Assembly (NCBI GenBank): GCA_905331475.1
Contig: CAJNYU010000027.1
Coordinates: 434,001 to 498,000, forward strand
Direction of reading: 5' to 3'
DNA: 64,000 nt
Source: Rotaria socialis
Lineage: Eukaryota; Rotifera; Eurotatoria; Philodinida; Philodinidae
The notes under the pieces were generated by a model that was not told where the DNA came from, searched no databases, and saw nothing but the letters and a program-made list of their open reading frames with translations. Position numbers and translations under genes: made by a program. Positions 1-12,100 of this stretch are shown here, piece after piece. Positions within the stretch are counted from its first letter, which is position 1. The number at the start of each line of letters is the position of its first letter.

Positions 1-672
1 TTTTACATTGATCATCTCTAGTACTAATTGGATTCTGTATCAGACACACCGCTATATCTGTTAGACATTTCTATGAAAGAACAACACCTAAAATTCGATG
101 TGTTAATGGAATAAATCAACACAATTCATCGAGCAAAGTTTAATCCCATTTTTATTATTCATAGTCTGACATTAGTAATTTTTTTTCTAAACAAACTCAC
201 TAGTTTTATAAATCAATGAGACACTAGTAGATATTTTTATAATAGTAGCATCGATTGATCTTCTGTTTTAAATATCACAAAAAAATATTATATTAGAGCA
301 AAATATTTTATCAATGGCATCGACAACTTTTAATATGAGTAACTTTCATTTTCTTCTAAGTTGAGCATTGAGTAATAAACGATCGCATGGGGTAATGGTA
401 TTTTGCGTTTTTACTGAAACTTTCAAGTGTTTCTTTCATCGTAAAATGAAAAATAACGATTGTTTTTCTTTTAACGTATGTACACCAACCTTCTATTCAA
501 ATAATAAGAATTAAAGAAAAAAAAAGAGCGAGAAAAAAAAATTTTGATAGTAAATAACTGTTACTGAAAGCATAAAACAGCAGCATTTTGTTTTCATTTG
601 AAAACATTAACGGTAGTCTTTAACATTTTAACATACTGTGAAGAATTCTTTCTATACAGTTCAGTGTGAAAT
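1..672. other. Intergenic, no gene seen
   Basis: AT-rich sequence with homopolymer A/T runs. I see no coding exon, RNA gene or clear repeat here. The part next to 673 is presumably the promoter and 5' UTR of the gene that follows. Confidence 0.5.
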
Positions 673-1616
673 ATGACGCGTGAAAGCGAAAAGAATTTTC
701 TGGAAATCTGGCCAATATGTTTTATAAGATTCCTGGCTGTTGTTGAATTAATAGCTACGATCATTCTTCTTGGCACAGAATTTGGTAATGTAGCAGCCAA
801 CTTTTGGCTAACAAATGTGTTCGCTGGAGGATGGTGTGGTATGATTATGCTCATACATGTTCTTCTATTGATGTGTGCCGGTGAGTGAACGATTGAGAAT
901 AAAATAAACTTTTAATAATTCATTTTTCGGTAGGTTGCTGTTGTCCTGGAGTCTCATCTGCTTTTCGAGTAGTCGTTGTTACAATTATTGCTCTTGTAGC
1001 TTGCACGACTTTAATTGGATTTGATGCTTATTTTCTTGCAAAACCTGACGCATGTTTATTGACTTCATCATGTAGTTCAAATGCTGCTTTGAATACTACA
1101 TTCAATTACAACTTTCAAGTCTCGTTTTTCACAGCATTTACCAGTTTAAGCACGTTTAAATCATATACAGGAACCCAAACTAAGTTTCTGTTTCAATCGA
1201 TGCAGTTGGGTATCGGTGCTTTATGCTTTTTGATCTGTGTTATTTATTTAGTTATTTATTACTCAATCAAAAGTCAATTGAAGGCACAAGTACAGCCTAG
1301 TTCACAATCACAAAAGCGATCCAATAATAAATCATTCCAAGAAGTTTCTAATATATCACCCAGAGAAACCTATTATCCACCACCACCACCACCACTATTA
1401 CTACCACCGCCACCACCACTGTTACTACCACCGCCACCAGCAGCACAACAGTATTATCAATCGGCAGGACCTATTTTGCGTCCACCTATATATGCGCCAC
1501 AGACACCAACGAGACAACAGTATTATCAATCGTCCGGACCTGTTTGGCGTCCACCTGCATACGTGCCACAGCTACCACCAGGCCAAGTTCCTTGGAATCA
1601 AAACAGGCAACAGTAA
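673..1616 (+). CDS. Four-TM membrane protein with proline-rich C-tail
   Basis: Two exons, 673-880 and 934-1616, joined by a 53-bp GT-AG intron (GTGAGT donor); the splice keeps the frame and gives about 296 aa. Four hydrophobic segments are visible: residues about 12-34 (after WPICFIRF), 53-72, 85-105 and a fourth before the tail (LGIGALCFLICVIYLVIYY). A cysteine-bearing loop lies between TM3 and TM4. The layout resembles MARVEL or other tetraspan families, but I see no diagnostic motif. The C-terminal tail is cytosolic if the N-terminus is. It has poly-proline blocks (PPPPPPLLL) and two tandem copies of a unit starting QQYYQS and ending in PQ-x-P. Such a tail could bind SH3 or WW domains; that is inference. 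No orthologue recognised. Confidence 0.75.
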
Positions 1617-2384
1617 TATATATTTTACTCAAATCAATCAAGCTCAACGGCCTTTCCTTTATTTTCTGTTGATACTGCACAATCACTTTTTTTTCACATA
1701 AATATTCTGCAAAGAAAAAGCAACTTTTTTCCGAACATTATAATTACAAGAAATTCATGAATTTCTATATTATTTTCATTTTCATTTTCATTCTCATCTT
1801 CTTTTCCTTTTTTTTTCATTATTCTATTTTGTCTTCACAGTGGGAACAGACTATGGGGGTCAATAACGTATTTGCACCATGTGGTTTAAGTTATAATGTT
1901 ATCATAACAGAGATTTTATCTGTCTGACAAAATTGATTTGAGTCAATAAAATAAATCTTTTTCTGCTGTAAACAAGTCTGATAGGTGATGAGTGACAGTT
2001 AAAGTTTATGGATTGTTTTTCGTATAATATAATTTTTTTTTATAAAGTAAACAACAAATGAGACAAGAGAAATAAGATTAAATAGCTCTGAATAAATAAA
2101 AAATAGATTTATATTGAGTAGTTAATAGAAAAATGTTTTGAGTGTCTCAGTATTGGTCGTCCCGTCATGCACATTCCACAATATTTCGTGATAGCTCTAT
2201 ACTAAAAACATGTTTTATATTCATTATTTATGAAATTATTTGTTTCAAGTATATTAACAAAACATGAAAAAACATTTATATAATGAAAAACTTGCACAAC
2301 TATGATAATAGCACACACTGTAATACTACACTTTCAATACTCTCCAAATGAGTAACAAAAAATTAATTCAAAATGAAAGCGACT

Positions 2385-2770
2385 AATTACCATTAATATA
2401 ACTACTATCGTGTGATGATGTTGGCGATGTAAAATCTTCAGTATCTAGATCTGTAGTCAATGTCGGTGGTAGTCAAAACGCATTAGTACTCTCTAAAGCT
2501 TCAATATTTGATAATGGTAAAATAAAAGAATTCATTGTAAATTCATTAGATACCATTGTTGTATGAAATAAAAATATAATAAAAACAATTTCTGTCTAAC
2601 TAACTCGTTTTTGTTTTACCTGATGGAAGATCAGATACAGTTTAAAAAGTACTTGCATATTTACCTAGTAAGTAATTATTTTTCGTAGTTTCATTTTGGT
2701 ATTATTACCATCGAATTCCTCGATGATTGTCTTGGCTGGTTCTTTATCCGATAGAATGCATTCATGTCAA
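2385..2770 (-). pseudogene. Decayed exon(s) of an unidentified gene
   Basis: On the minus strand, 2385-2555 reads as a protein-like frame broken by one TGA. Before the stop it runs through NIEALESTNAF; after it, through LPPTLTTDLDTEDF to a Ser/Asn-rich end next to a possible GTAATT donor. Further upstream on the same strand, about 2690-2765, a second short frame reads ILSDKEPAKTIIEEF. The composition is acidic and Ser/Thr-rich like the low-complexity end of a regulatory protein, unlike the random reading frames around it. No product recognised. It may be a relic of a duplicated or degenerating gene; a chance frame is the alternative. Confidence 0.35.
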
Positions 2771-5106
2771 TAACTACGGTCAGGTTCCGACAGAAAAGTA
2801 GCGGAAAACGTCGGACAATGAAACCAACGTTCCACAAAGAAAAGTTTCAAATTTTTTCTAGTGTGTTCTGGTCAGTAGCACACTTTTTTCTGCTAAAAAC
2901 AGCCGTAGATCATCGGGAAAAGTCGAGAATTTGTCGGTCAGCATAGAATTTATGTAAACTTCCATCATGTCCCGATGATTTTTCCTGTGAGTTTAAGTGA
3001 AATCTTCTTATTCACAGAGTCCAGAACGATCGACTTGCGAACTGAATTTAATTCTAGAAAACAGATTCATTTGAGTAGTTTTCAAAGATAACATATAGTA
3101 GATATGATGAATTAGATAATAGCTTGAGAATGAGAATGAGTATTGAAAATAGATGTGAGCAATCAAATTTACTACCAATTTGTTTAGGCTGTACTTAGAA
3201 CGTTTTACATAGTCAATAAGATCGTTTTAATCGGTCCATAATGATAATCAAGTTTATCTGACGATCAATAGGATTGCCGACTGTATTAAGTTTTATTTAT
3301 TTTTATAGAAGATTTTAAGCGCTCAGAAATGTTGAGAAAAAATCCGAGGGAAACATTTTTCCAAACATGATTTGAGTATCGTTGAAATGATATTTCGCAT
3401 ATTTCGACCACAAAAAGTTCAGTTTAGAAAAAAGCTACAACCATCTTTTCAATCATTGTTTAATATTGAGTCATAAGAATTTTGAAACTGCTTTGTCGAC
3501 TTTTTGACGCCGAAAAACATCACTTCACTCCTCCCTGTAGATAAAGTCAAAAATGAATTAGATTGAAAAGAAATTTTAGCAAAGGTGAACGAATCCTATC
3601 GTGGCTTAATTACATGAGAATAACAAATCATATTGAAATAAACCATTAAAACAGTGCTTTAATTAGACTCATTAGTTTTGTTGTACTTAACCCTGAGTGT
3701 TATTGAGGTGGATATTTCAATAAAACGAGACCGAGACAAATATTTAAAATCAGCATCACTCTATTCAATGTAAAATATTAATTCATACGATGATTGTAAT
3801 GTGTATCAAAACCGTATTGTCGCCGTTCAAAATCCTAGCAAATATTAGTCAGAAACGCTTGCAATAACATGTGAATAACAGTATAGTCTTTGATCGAAAT
3901 CCTTTAAAATCTCTATCATACTATTTGAAAACTAACTTGATCGAGTAGCATACTTTTAGTTAGATATAGATATGATTATTATGTTGTGTGACTTATATTT
4001 ATTCATAAAACAATTTCAAATCTCTAGAAAAATATTAAAAGCATTATAGTTGCGTCACAATTATACTAAACAAAATAATATTCATTTAAAATTTTAATTG
4101 AAAGAACTTTCGACAGCCAACATTAGTTTATTCTAAAATTTTAACACGAATTCGACCAAACTTATCTAGTTGTACATTACAAACGCATACCGAACAAAAG
4201 AATTGCTTTCGATCAAGTATTTTTCCTAATGAAATATGTGTACACGTCACAAAAGTGGGAATAGAAGATGAGGCCTATCCTTTCCGACAAAATTAGAAAT
4301 TGTGTTTAGGCTTGGAGTAAACTATTAAAGACTTATTTTCCAGAGTTTTCGTCGTTCTGATAGACTGGATAAGTAGTTTGTATAGGTAGTGTGATATTGT
4401 CTGTCGATGAACGTAGAATCACACAGTTTCTTCTTCTAATCACTAAAATTTATCACGATAATTAACTCAAAGAAACCTCAGTCATTCATACTCTCGAAAC
4501 ATAGCTGGAACCTTGTTTTCTATCATAGAAATATTCAATGTGAGCTTTTAGAATTTCTACTATCAATAAATTAGTTTTTAAATAAAATAGAATTTATGAA
4601 AATAAAGTAAAAAAATAAGTGAGAAAACATCGGATTCGCATCCGATTGTTATGTGTACTGCAAAAACTGAGTTGATTTATATATGTTTTGAATAATTCTG
4701 AGAAAACAGTTTTTTTTGAAAGAACTGAGATATTGATGAGATCATTTTGTGTACAAAATTTCAAGACAATTGGATGAGCCTTTCAAGAGTCATCGTGTTA
4801 ACGGACGGACACACTGACTAAATTTAGTGTACTCACTTTCAGAGTACACAAAAAGAAGCAATTTTGATGCCAATCATTTTTATATGCTAGATTCTCTATT
4901 GACCCAGTATAAATTTCAAATTTGTATAAGAAGTCTACTTCTCTTTTTGAATTTCACATAAATAAAAGTTTCGTTTCTGGCTTATTTTGGTTTATATATA
5001 TTTGTTTTTCCAGTTAACAATAATACTCGTTATTTAGTAATAGATAACTGTAGACGTTTATTACGAGTCATATAACGCATTGTTTTCTTATTAGAATGAA
5101 TCGTTT

Positions 5107-5142
5107 ATACGTATATATATATATATATATATATATATACTT
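5107..5142. repeat. (TA)n microsatellite
   Basis: An almost pure TA dinucleotide run flanked by TATACGTA and TATACTTA. Confidence 0.9.
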
Positions 5143-5563
5143 ATAAATGATGTTTCAAAAATAATGCTAGTGACCAATTCTAGGAATTTTTACACCTTTC
5201 ATGATTTTTAATTTTAGTTTTAAATAATAATTGAATTGATTTAAATGCTCGCGACTATTCTTGTAGCTTAAATATTTCTAAAATGAATATTATAGATTTA
5301 TTCTCATTTGTTAAGTCGAAAATATATTAATTTTAAGAATTGTAGTCGTTTATTTGAATCTCTAGTGATTCTTTCAGTTATATTTTGAAGGTAAACTGTG
5401 GTACATTTCGATGCTTATCGATCATGATATACATCCGTTTTGTTGCATCATAACTTTCTCTCTCATTCTCCTTGTGCGTATGTTCATGCACGAACGATTT
5501 TCTTCGTATGCCTCTCTTATTCATCCATTTACTTGTTCATTCATATGAAATGAAAATCTACTA

Positions 5564-7130
5564 ATGGAGGAAGAAGTACCGTTGAAACTTATCGAATTAT
5601 CTGATTTTATTCGTTCACCGTCAATACTCTCGGAAAGGCTTGAATTTAAACAAACAAAAATTGAACAGCCAGAATTTGATGCGAAAATAAAAGAGGACTA
5701 TGAGCCGGACACAGTTAAATTCAAACATACACAGACAGGTATTATTTTATTGAAACAAAAGGCAATATGTGCTGATAATCATGACGATGGAGAATATGCC
5801 AAACAAAAAGAATTAATTGTACCTAAGGACATTGTTGTGTTTGCTGATGATGTAGATAGACGAAAAATCGGTCTATTCAAAAAATCAAGAAATCATTTTT
5901 CAAGGTTAGCCAAAAATTAAGAAATCAATTTGAAAAATCATACCTATTTTGATGATTTTAGACATTTATTAGTTACATCTGGTGCTGCACTTCAAGCACT
6001 CATACCTTCATTAATTAATACTAAAGAATGGCTTATTGTTTGTAACCTTAAATATTCTAAACTCTATACAAAAGAAATACCAATTGAAAGTAATTTATTG
6101 TATAAATATTTATTTTCTTTTAGTTAACTTCGTTTTATTAAAGAAAATGTGATAATTTCATTGAATATAAATCATTCTTGTGTTCGATATGAAATCCTGA
6201 CCGCTTTTGATCTATTACAACAATCATTCAATGAAACAAAATCAGCTTATATCTTGGTCTGTTTGTTTGTTTGTCTGTTTCTTACTAGAAAAAATTTACA
6301 AAGTTCAGAAAATAAAATTTAGATTGATTTTTCCAAAATATTAAGTCGATGGTTTAAAGATTATCTTCAACGTACTGATCAATATCCATCACTATCAAAT
6401 CGGATGTTATACCGATATCAAATTCAAGCATCAAAATGTTCACTCACATTAGGAAAACGACAATATCATCAAGAAAATAATTATTATCGATTTGGAAGTA
6501 GTTTTCGAAAATTTGTAAATAATTTTATTTATTTCTCAATTAGATCGTTTTGTTTTCGTTCTATTTAGCATTACAAATCTGATATTCCAACGCAGATTTA
6601 TATCAATTTCAATTCTCTACCAATCATGTTTTATTCAATTCAGTTAGACAATATATTTGTCTATTCAATGAGTATATCTCTAGCATTTTTATCTTTTGTA
6701 TTTTGGAAGTAAATTATTTGTTTTTTAATTTTTAGATGATGAATATAAGCAAATAATCAAAGATATTGGCAATGGTTTATCATTAGTTTCGGTACATGAA
6801 CTTAATGCTAGTAGATATATTGAAAATAAGCCAAATGATTGTTCTGTGCTCGTTCCAAAGAATGAAATTTCTCAAGGAAAATATTCTATTGAAGAAAAAG
6901 AAGAGAACATTTCTTGTCCATCTTCATTCGAACCAAATGAAAACGAACGAATTTTATTTGAAAAAATTTGGAACAATCGAATGCGAATTCAAATGCAACA
7001 TCAACAATTAATGATGAAAGCAGCAAAACTTTTGTGTTTTCCACCTCTTAACAATGAGTCAGTTTATAAAAAAGCTGTACCATTAAATAGTGAATCAGAT
7101 ATACCAACAATACCATTAGTTCATTATTGA
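5564..7130 (+). CDS. Unrecognised multi-exon protein
   Basis: At least six exons: 5564-5904, 5962-6089, about 6144-6257, about 6323-6514, 6569-about 6650 and 6736-7130. Most junctions are GT-AG with short introns and keep the frame; the ends of exons 3 and 5 are uncertain. The start is the first ATG of the long frame (MEEEVPLKLIELSDF). The product would be about 320 aa, soluble, with an acidic N-terminal part, a central segment (VTSGAALQALIPSLINTKEW) and a Lys/Glu-rich C-terminal part. No TM segment, signal peptide or catalytic motif is seen. I do not recognise the family. It converges with the EEP gene on the opposite strand. Confidence 0.65.
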
Positions 7131-7800
7131 TTTTTATCAATAAATTTAATAAAATTGATATAAACATATCTTAAAAGATTTCATTTTCTTGATTTACATG
7201 TTGATCGTTAAGTAAATATGATTGAATAAGTATCTATTTATCAATAGCTTTTATTATAGTCTTTAAAAATGGATTAGTAAAGCAGTTCTGCGCTATGATT
7301 CTTCGATCTCTTGAAAAACAGAAGAAAATGAACTCATTAGAAAAACAAATTCTATGTCATACTCATAATAAAATACGATGATACTGAATTTTCTTCTATT
7401 TACATTTTAATGTTTTAAATTTTGTTATAATCTACCGTTTCAAAATCGATGTAACTCATTTCCTATTTTCAAGTAATTTGACATCGAATGTGAAAGTCAA
7501 AGTTAGATGTCACTGGAGACGTACACAGGACAGGATGGTCCTGCTGTTCTGTCCTGAAACCAGGGCTGGATTCGCAAGTAAGAAAAAACAGGATAGGGTT
7601 TGCTAGCAGGAAAGGAGGACATGTTATAAAAAAATTTCCTGTGTACGCCTCCGGATGTTATCGATATATGAAGTTTGAGCTTTTTTAGTTAAAAAAATAT
7701 TCAATTTTAGTAGCTTCACGATTTCAGCACACTACGAAAGTCAAACCGCTTATTCGGTTTTTAAAGCGGTTTTGAATGAAATTATTTTTCGTGGGAAGAG
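7131..7800. other. Convergent intergenic spacer
   Basis: Spacer between two convergent genes, containing the inverted-repeat element at 7515-7652. An AATTTAATAAAATTG stretch just after 7130 is a plausible polyadenylation region. Nothing else is seen. Confidence 0.5.
7515..7652. mobile_element. MITE-like element with 16-bp TIRs
   Basis: The ends are GGAGACGTACACAGGA and the reverse complement of GGAGGCGTACACAGGA (15/16 match), enclosing a 138-bp GC-richer block with no coding capacity. The flanks share GATGT (left AGATGTCACT, right GGATGTTATC), which could be a decayed 9-10-bp target duplication. The superfamily is uncertain. Confidence 0.6.
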
Positions 7801-8733
7801 CTAAAAATCCATTTTGGTATCAATATTCCGTTTATATTGAAATGTCGAAAGAACAGCACGATGATCACTTAATGTCCATCCACTAGTATCATTCCATAAT
7901 TGTTCATTACAACCACGAGGTATTAATTCACTTGAAATAGATTGAAGAATATTTGATCGATAAAAAATATAATCAACGCCTAGTTGTTCATTACGATGTG
8001 TTAAATGAGTTACTTTGACTTCTTTTCCGTGGACGACAAAATAAGATGATTGAAATTGTTTTTCTAATAATTGATAAACTGGATCATTCTCAAACGATGA
8101 ATTCAAATCACCACAAATTATAATTGAACATTTATCTATAAGATTATGTTTAGTTTGATATTCATTAATCAATTCAAGAAACTTTTTCATTTGAGTTAAT
8201 CTTAATTGACGATCGAATGAATTATGTGGAAATGTTAAATGAACATTTATTAAAAGTAAACACTTTCCATCATATTCAAGATTAAGTAAAAGACCAACAC
8301 GATTACCAATATCATGTAGAAGAAGATCATATTTATCAATGACTTTGAAATAATTCTTATCAACAAGTATTGCTAAACCATCATCAAGATCATGCGTTCT
8401 TTGAACATAATGAAAAGAATATTTTGGTGACAGATAAGATTGGTATAATTGCAAAAATGACGGCTCATTTAGCCAAAATTCTTGTAAACAAATTAAATGA
8501 ATTTGAAGAGATTGAAGAAGTTTGATTATTGATGAATGACGCGATTGCCAAAGAGATTCATGAGAACTTTCCCGATCATATTCTGATGATAAACGTTTAT
8601 AACAGGGTGCAAGAATATTAAACGTACATACTGATAAAATATTCGGCGTAACTATTGACAAATTAGAGGACATGAATCTAGAATGGCAAAGTAATATAAT
8701 TAGTTGTTTAATTTCTTCTTTTATGAAGAACAT
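7801..8733 (-). CDS. Endonuclease/exonuclease/phosphatase-fold hydrolase, plant-like
   Basis: Intronless, 310 aa. The EEP (exo-endo-phosphatase) signature is complete in order: TFNILAP near residue 37, LQEFW (metal-binding Glu) near 101, NVHLTFPH near 184, GDLNS near 230, GVDYIFY near 270 and SDHRAV (catalytic Asp-His) near 300. This implies a Mg2+-dependent phosphodiesterase or nuclease. Around the motifs the wording (FNILAPCYKRL, ICLQEFW, L-FPHNS) resembles the plant/algal group typified by Arabidopsis At1g02270 more than animal CCR4/nocturnin; that comparison is from memory. No EF-hand is seen. The first ATG gives a short hydrophobic lead; a second Met (MSSNLSIVTPN) about 20 residues in may be the true start. 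Possible horizontal acquisition. Confidence 0.85.
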   Translation of the reverse strand: MFFIKEEIKQLIILLCHSRFMSSNLSIVTPNILSVCTFNILAPCYKRLSSEYDRESSHESLWQSRHSSIIKLLQSLQIHLICLQEFWLNEPSFLQLYQSYLSPKYSFHYVQRTHDLDDGLAILVDKNYFKVIDKYDLLLHDIGNRVGLLLNLEYDGKCLLLINVHLTFPHNSFDRQLRLTQMKKFLELINEYQTKHNLIDKCSIIICGDLNSSFENDPVYQLLEKQFQSSYFVVHGKEVKVTHLTHRNEQLGVDYIFYRSNILQSISSELIPRGCNEQLWNDTSGWTLSDHRAVLSTFQYKRNIDTKMDF

Positions 8734-9103
8734 CTACGAAACATTTTCTTGATTTTAAGACTATATTTATTTAAAAGACAAGTCATATGGGAACATTGAA
8801 AAAGAAATGAAAATAAGCAGTTAATGCAATTTTGAGAAATGTTGAGATCGAATTCTAATTTATTTTCTGATGAATAAAAGTTCGTAGATAATTAACTTGC
8901 CTTCAAGAAGAAAAAAACAAAGTGCACACGTTTTTCTTAAATAGCATTAATCGAATTCATATGGTTGATCTATAATAACGATTAACTTAAGTGAAAAACA
9001 AAAATTTTTTTTTTTTAGGGTTTCTTTCCTCTTGTCAAACATACATATGTATATATAAGCAAAAAACAAAGAATAGGCGACAACACAGAAATAGAATGAG
9101 TCA
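8734..9103. other. Intergenic spacer
   Basis: 370 bp between the EEP promoter side and the 3' end of SUPT5H. AT-rich; no feature seen beyond homopolymer T near 9005. Confidence 0.5.
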
Positions 9104-12100
9104 TTAGTTGCATTTGCATAAATATTTTAAATTAATCAATAATATGCCATCATCCGAAATATTTCCATCGAGTTTAACAACACCATCTGGATTATCAACC
9201 GCTAGTAAATCACCCGATGCACCTTTACTATCTCCACCGATAACATAGATCTTTAAAATAAAAAGAAATTAATACGGAAAAAAATTCTTCTTTTTGTTAA
9301 AAAACGAATCAACTAACTTTATCGTTTACTTTCGGTGTAACAGGTTCCATATGATCAAGTGGAATAACAGCACGACGATCTTGTTGACTTAAATGAACCG
9401 TGCACACGCCATTCTAAAAAAATATCTCGTTTCTTTTTTAATATAAAATTCACTATATACTCACCGAAATACTTTGAATAACGCCAATCATTCCTACATG
9501 TATCGATTCATCTTCATTAGCTACTTTAATTCGAACATGTAATCCTTCTGCATGCCAATCATTATTTGATATTGAATCAAGATCTATTATCATAATTATT
9601 ATCTTTGTATTAGAATTATTACCAAATCGAAACAAAAACATACCCAATGCCGTTGACATTGGTGCATATTGCGCACTTGGTGTTACAGGAGTTATATTTA
9701 TTGATGGAGAATAAACATAACTTCCAGCTGATGATTGATCCGTTGAAATGTTATTATTTGATGAAGAAAAACTACCGCCTGCTGCACCTGGTGTTGGAAT
9801 ATGAGAACTATATGCTATGAAAAATATAAACAATAATATTATTTTAAAATAAATTATAATATTTAAAAAAGCGTTTACGTTGATAATCCATTGGCATAGC
9901 TGGCGATGGTGTTGGATGATTTGAATATGGAGAATAAGCACTGGCTGATGCATTAGAAAGTACACTTGAAGGTCCACCAGTTGAGCCAAGTAATGAGGCA
10001 GAAGCTGATTGTGCAGCTGATGAAGAACTTGAAAGAGATGATGAACCTGTTGTATTTGAACTACCAAGACCACTTGGCAATGTATCTGCTAAATGACTAT
10101 ATGAAGGTGTCGTTGGATTTAATGTAGAAAATGGTGATGGACCATCATCATCATCATAATCGACTCTGAATTTAATTTAAGATGATTTAAAAAAACAATA
10201 AAGAAATATAGTAAAAAAACCTAGGCGTTGTTGCATAAGTTGGATCCCAAGCTGATGCTCCACCATGAGCATGTGGAGTCATTGAGCCATCATGACGAGG
10301 TGTCTATTAAGAGAATTTTACATTGGTCAGTATTTTATTATTTCTTTTACAAACCATATTTCCATAATAAGGCGTTCGTGATCCATCGTGCATTGGAGTT
10401 TGATTACCAATCATTGGAGTACGAGAACCAAATGCAGCATAGGATGGTGTTTGTGAGCCGTGAAGTGGTGTCGTAAAATGATGAGACATTTCACCAGCAT
10501 TACGTGGAACATTTCTAAAACAAATCAATAATTATCAACACAAAACATCAACGATAAAAGTAATATTAATTAAATTTAAGCTAAATGTTTATTCTAATGA
10601 TATTTTCAGAGTTTGAAATCACAAGGTTATTAACACTATTCTGTCAAGAAAATATGTGTCCATTAGAGATCGTCGGTTTGAAGTCTACTGCAATATTTTA
10701 GCACATATAAAATGAATGTTTTTCCTCGTCGAAAGTAAGCCTTGTATTTATTATCGAAAGAAATGAATGTTTATCATATTCATATTCATTTTGAGCATGA
10801 AGTTAATAAATTGCCATCGAAAGTTTGAAATATAATTCGAAAAATTCAGACTCGATACATGCAACTCTGTTCAGCGTTGAAAAAGAATTCTCGTCTCATC
10901 CGACTGTAAACTACGGTAGTTGAAATGAATTCAAGTGATTTTGATAGGACTGAAAGTCATACTATTTCCTAGTAGTTAGTCATCGATTCTCAGTATCATC
11001 TCGACAACAGGAATAAATATATAACATTCTTATAGAATCTAATTAGATTTCAACTTAATGGATACTAATTTCTTGTTCGCGAATTATTTAAGGTGCAGAG
11101 CAAATTGCTAAGAGACAAGGAAACTTACGTTGTTGATACAATTCGATTTCGATCAACAGTAATCGTTTGACATTTGGCATGAAGTTCAATTTTACATGTT
11201 GAATCAGTTGCATCTTTAACAATACCAACATAACCTTTATAAGGCCCTTGTGAAATTCGAACTGTTTGTCCAATTAAAGCTGTATCACGACGAATATTAT
11301 TTAATGATGACGATTGTGACTTAGGCCCACCACCTCCAGTTGAATTAGGCGTTCGTCCACCACCTGATGCTGGACTATTTCCATGTATTGATGAAGAACC
11401 GCCGGATAATGTATGTGGAGACGGCGAGGATGTGACACGTGGTGACATATAAGGAGCATTCATTGGAATTGATAATGGTCCCGATGAAACTTTTGATGCT
11501 CCACCAGCTAATGATAAGTTTCTTGCTTTACATACAAATAAACCGCCATTCTCAGTTAGTGTTCGACAAAATATGAAAACGAAATGTCTATAAAGATGTT
11601 TTATTTGACCTTGACGATTCTGAAAGAAACAAGAAAAAATAAATCAAGCTCAGATTAGTTAACAGAAGAAATATTCAAATTCTTACTGCAAATAGTCCAT
11701 CATTAACATTAACAATATCTCCAGCATTTAAATTATTATTTTGTGAATCAAGTGCCGTTGCATTTCGATTTATTTTTCTTTTAGTTACTGATTGAATCGG
11801 AACTAATTGAACTTTTCCATCCATATTTAATACATGTAAACGTTCCTTTTCAATACGTACAACAACACCAACTTTATCGGCTCTGTAAATAAACAAGTAA
11901 AAAATTCGAAAACTTTTTCATTTTTCTTTCTCCTTCAATAAACACATACGATATATTGACTAAATCTCTAAGTTGAAATTGTCCTGTTGAATCCACACCT
12001 GTTGCTGTTTCTTTAGTAATTTGAAGGTCAGATGTTCGAACGGACATCTAAATGCATCATATAATTTTTTTATTTTTTATTTTTACTTGGCTGACTAACT

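Larger units (their letters stand above)
1617..5563. other. Long intergenic region
   Basis: About 3.9 kb without an intact gene. It holds a decayed minus-strand exon pair (2385-2770, listed separately), a TA microsatellite near 5107-5142, and a tract near 4790-4820 containing a GGACGGACACAC word that resembles tails of some invertebrate transposons. The rest is AT-rich sequence in which I see nothing. Confidence 0.5.

Noticed and set aside
9453..10080. Alternative frames over the SPT5 C-terminal region
   Set aside because: They read through introns; the SPT5 exons explain the sequence better.
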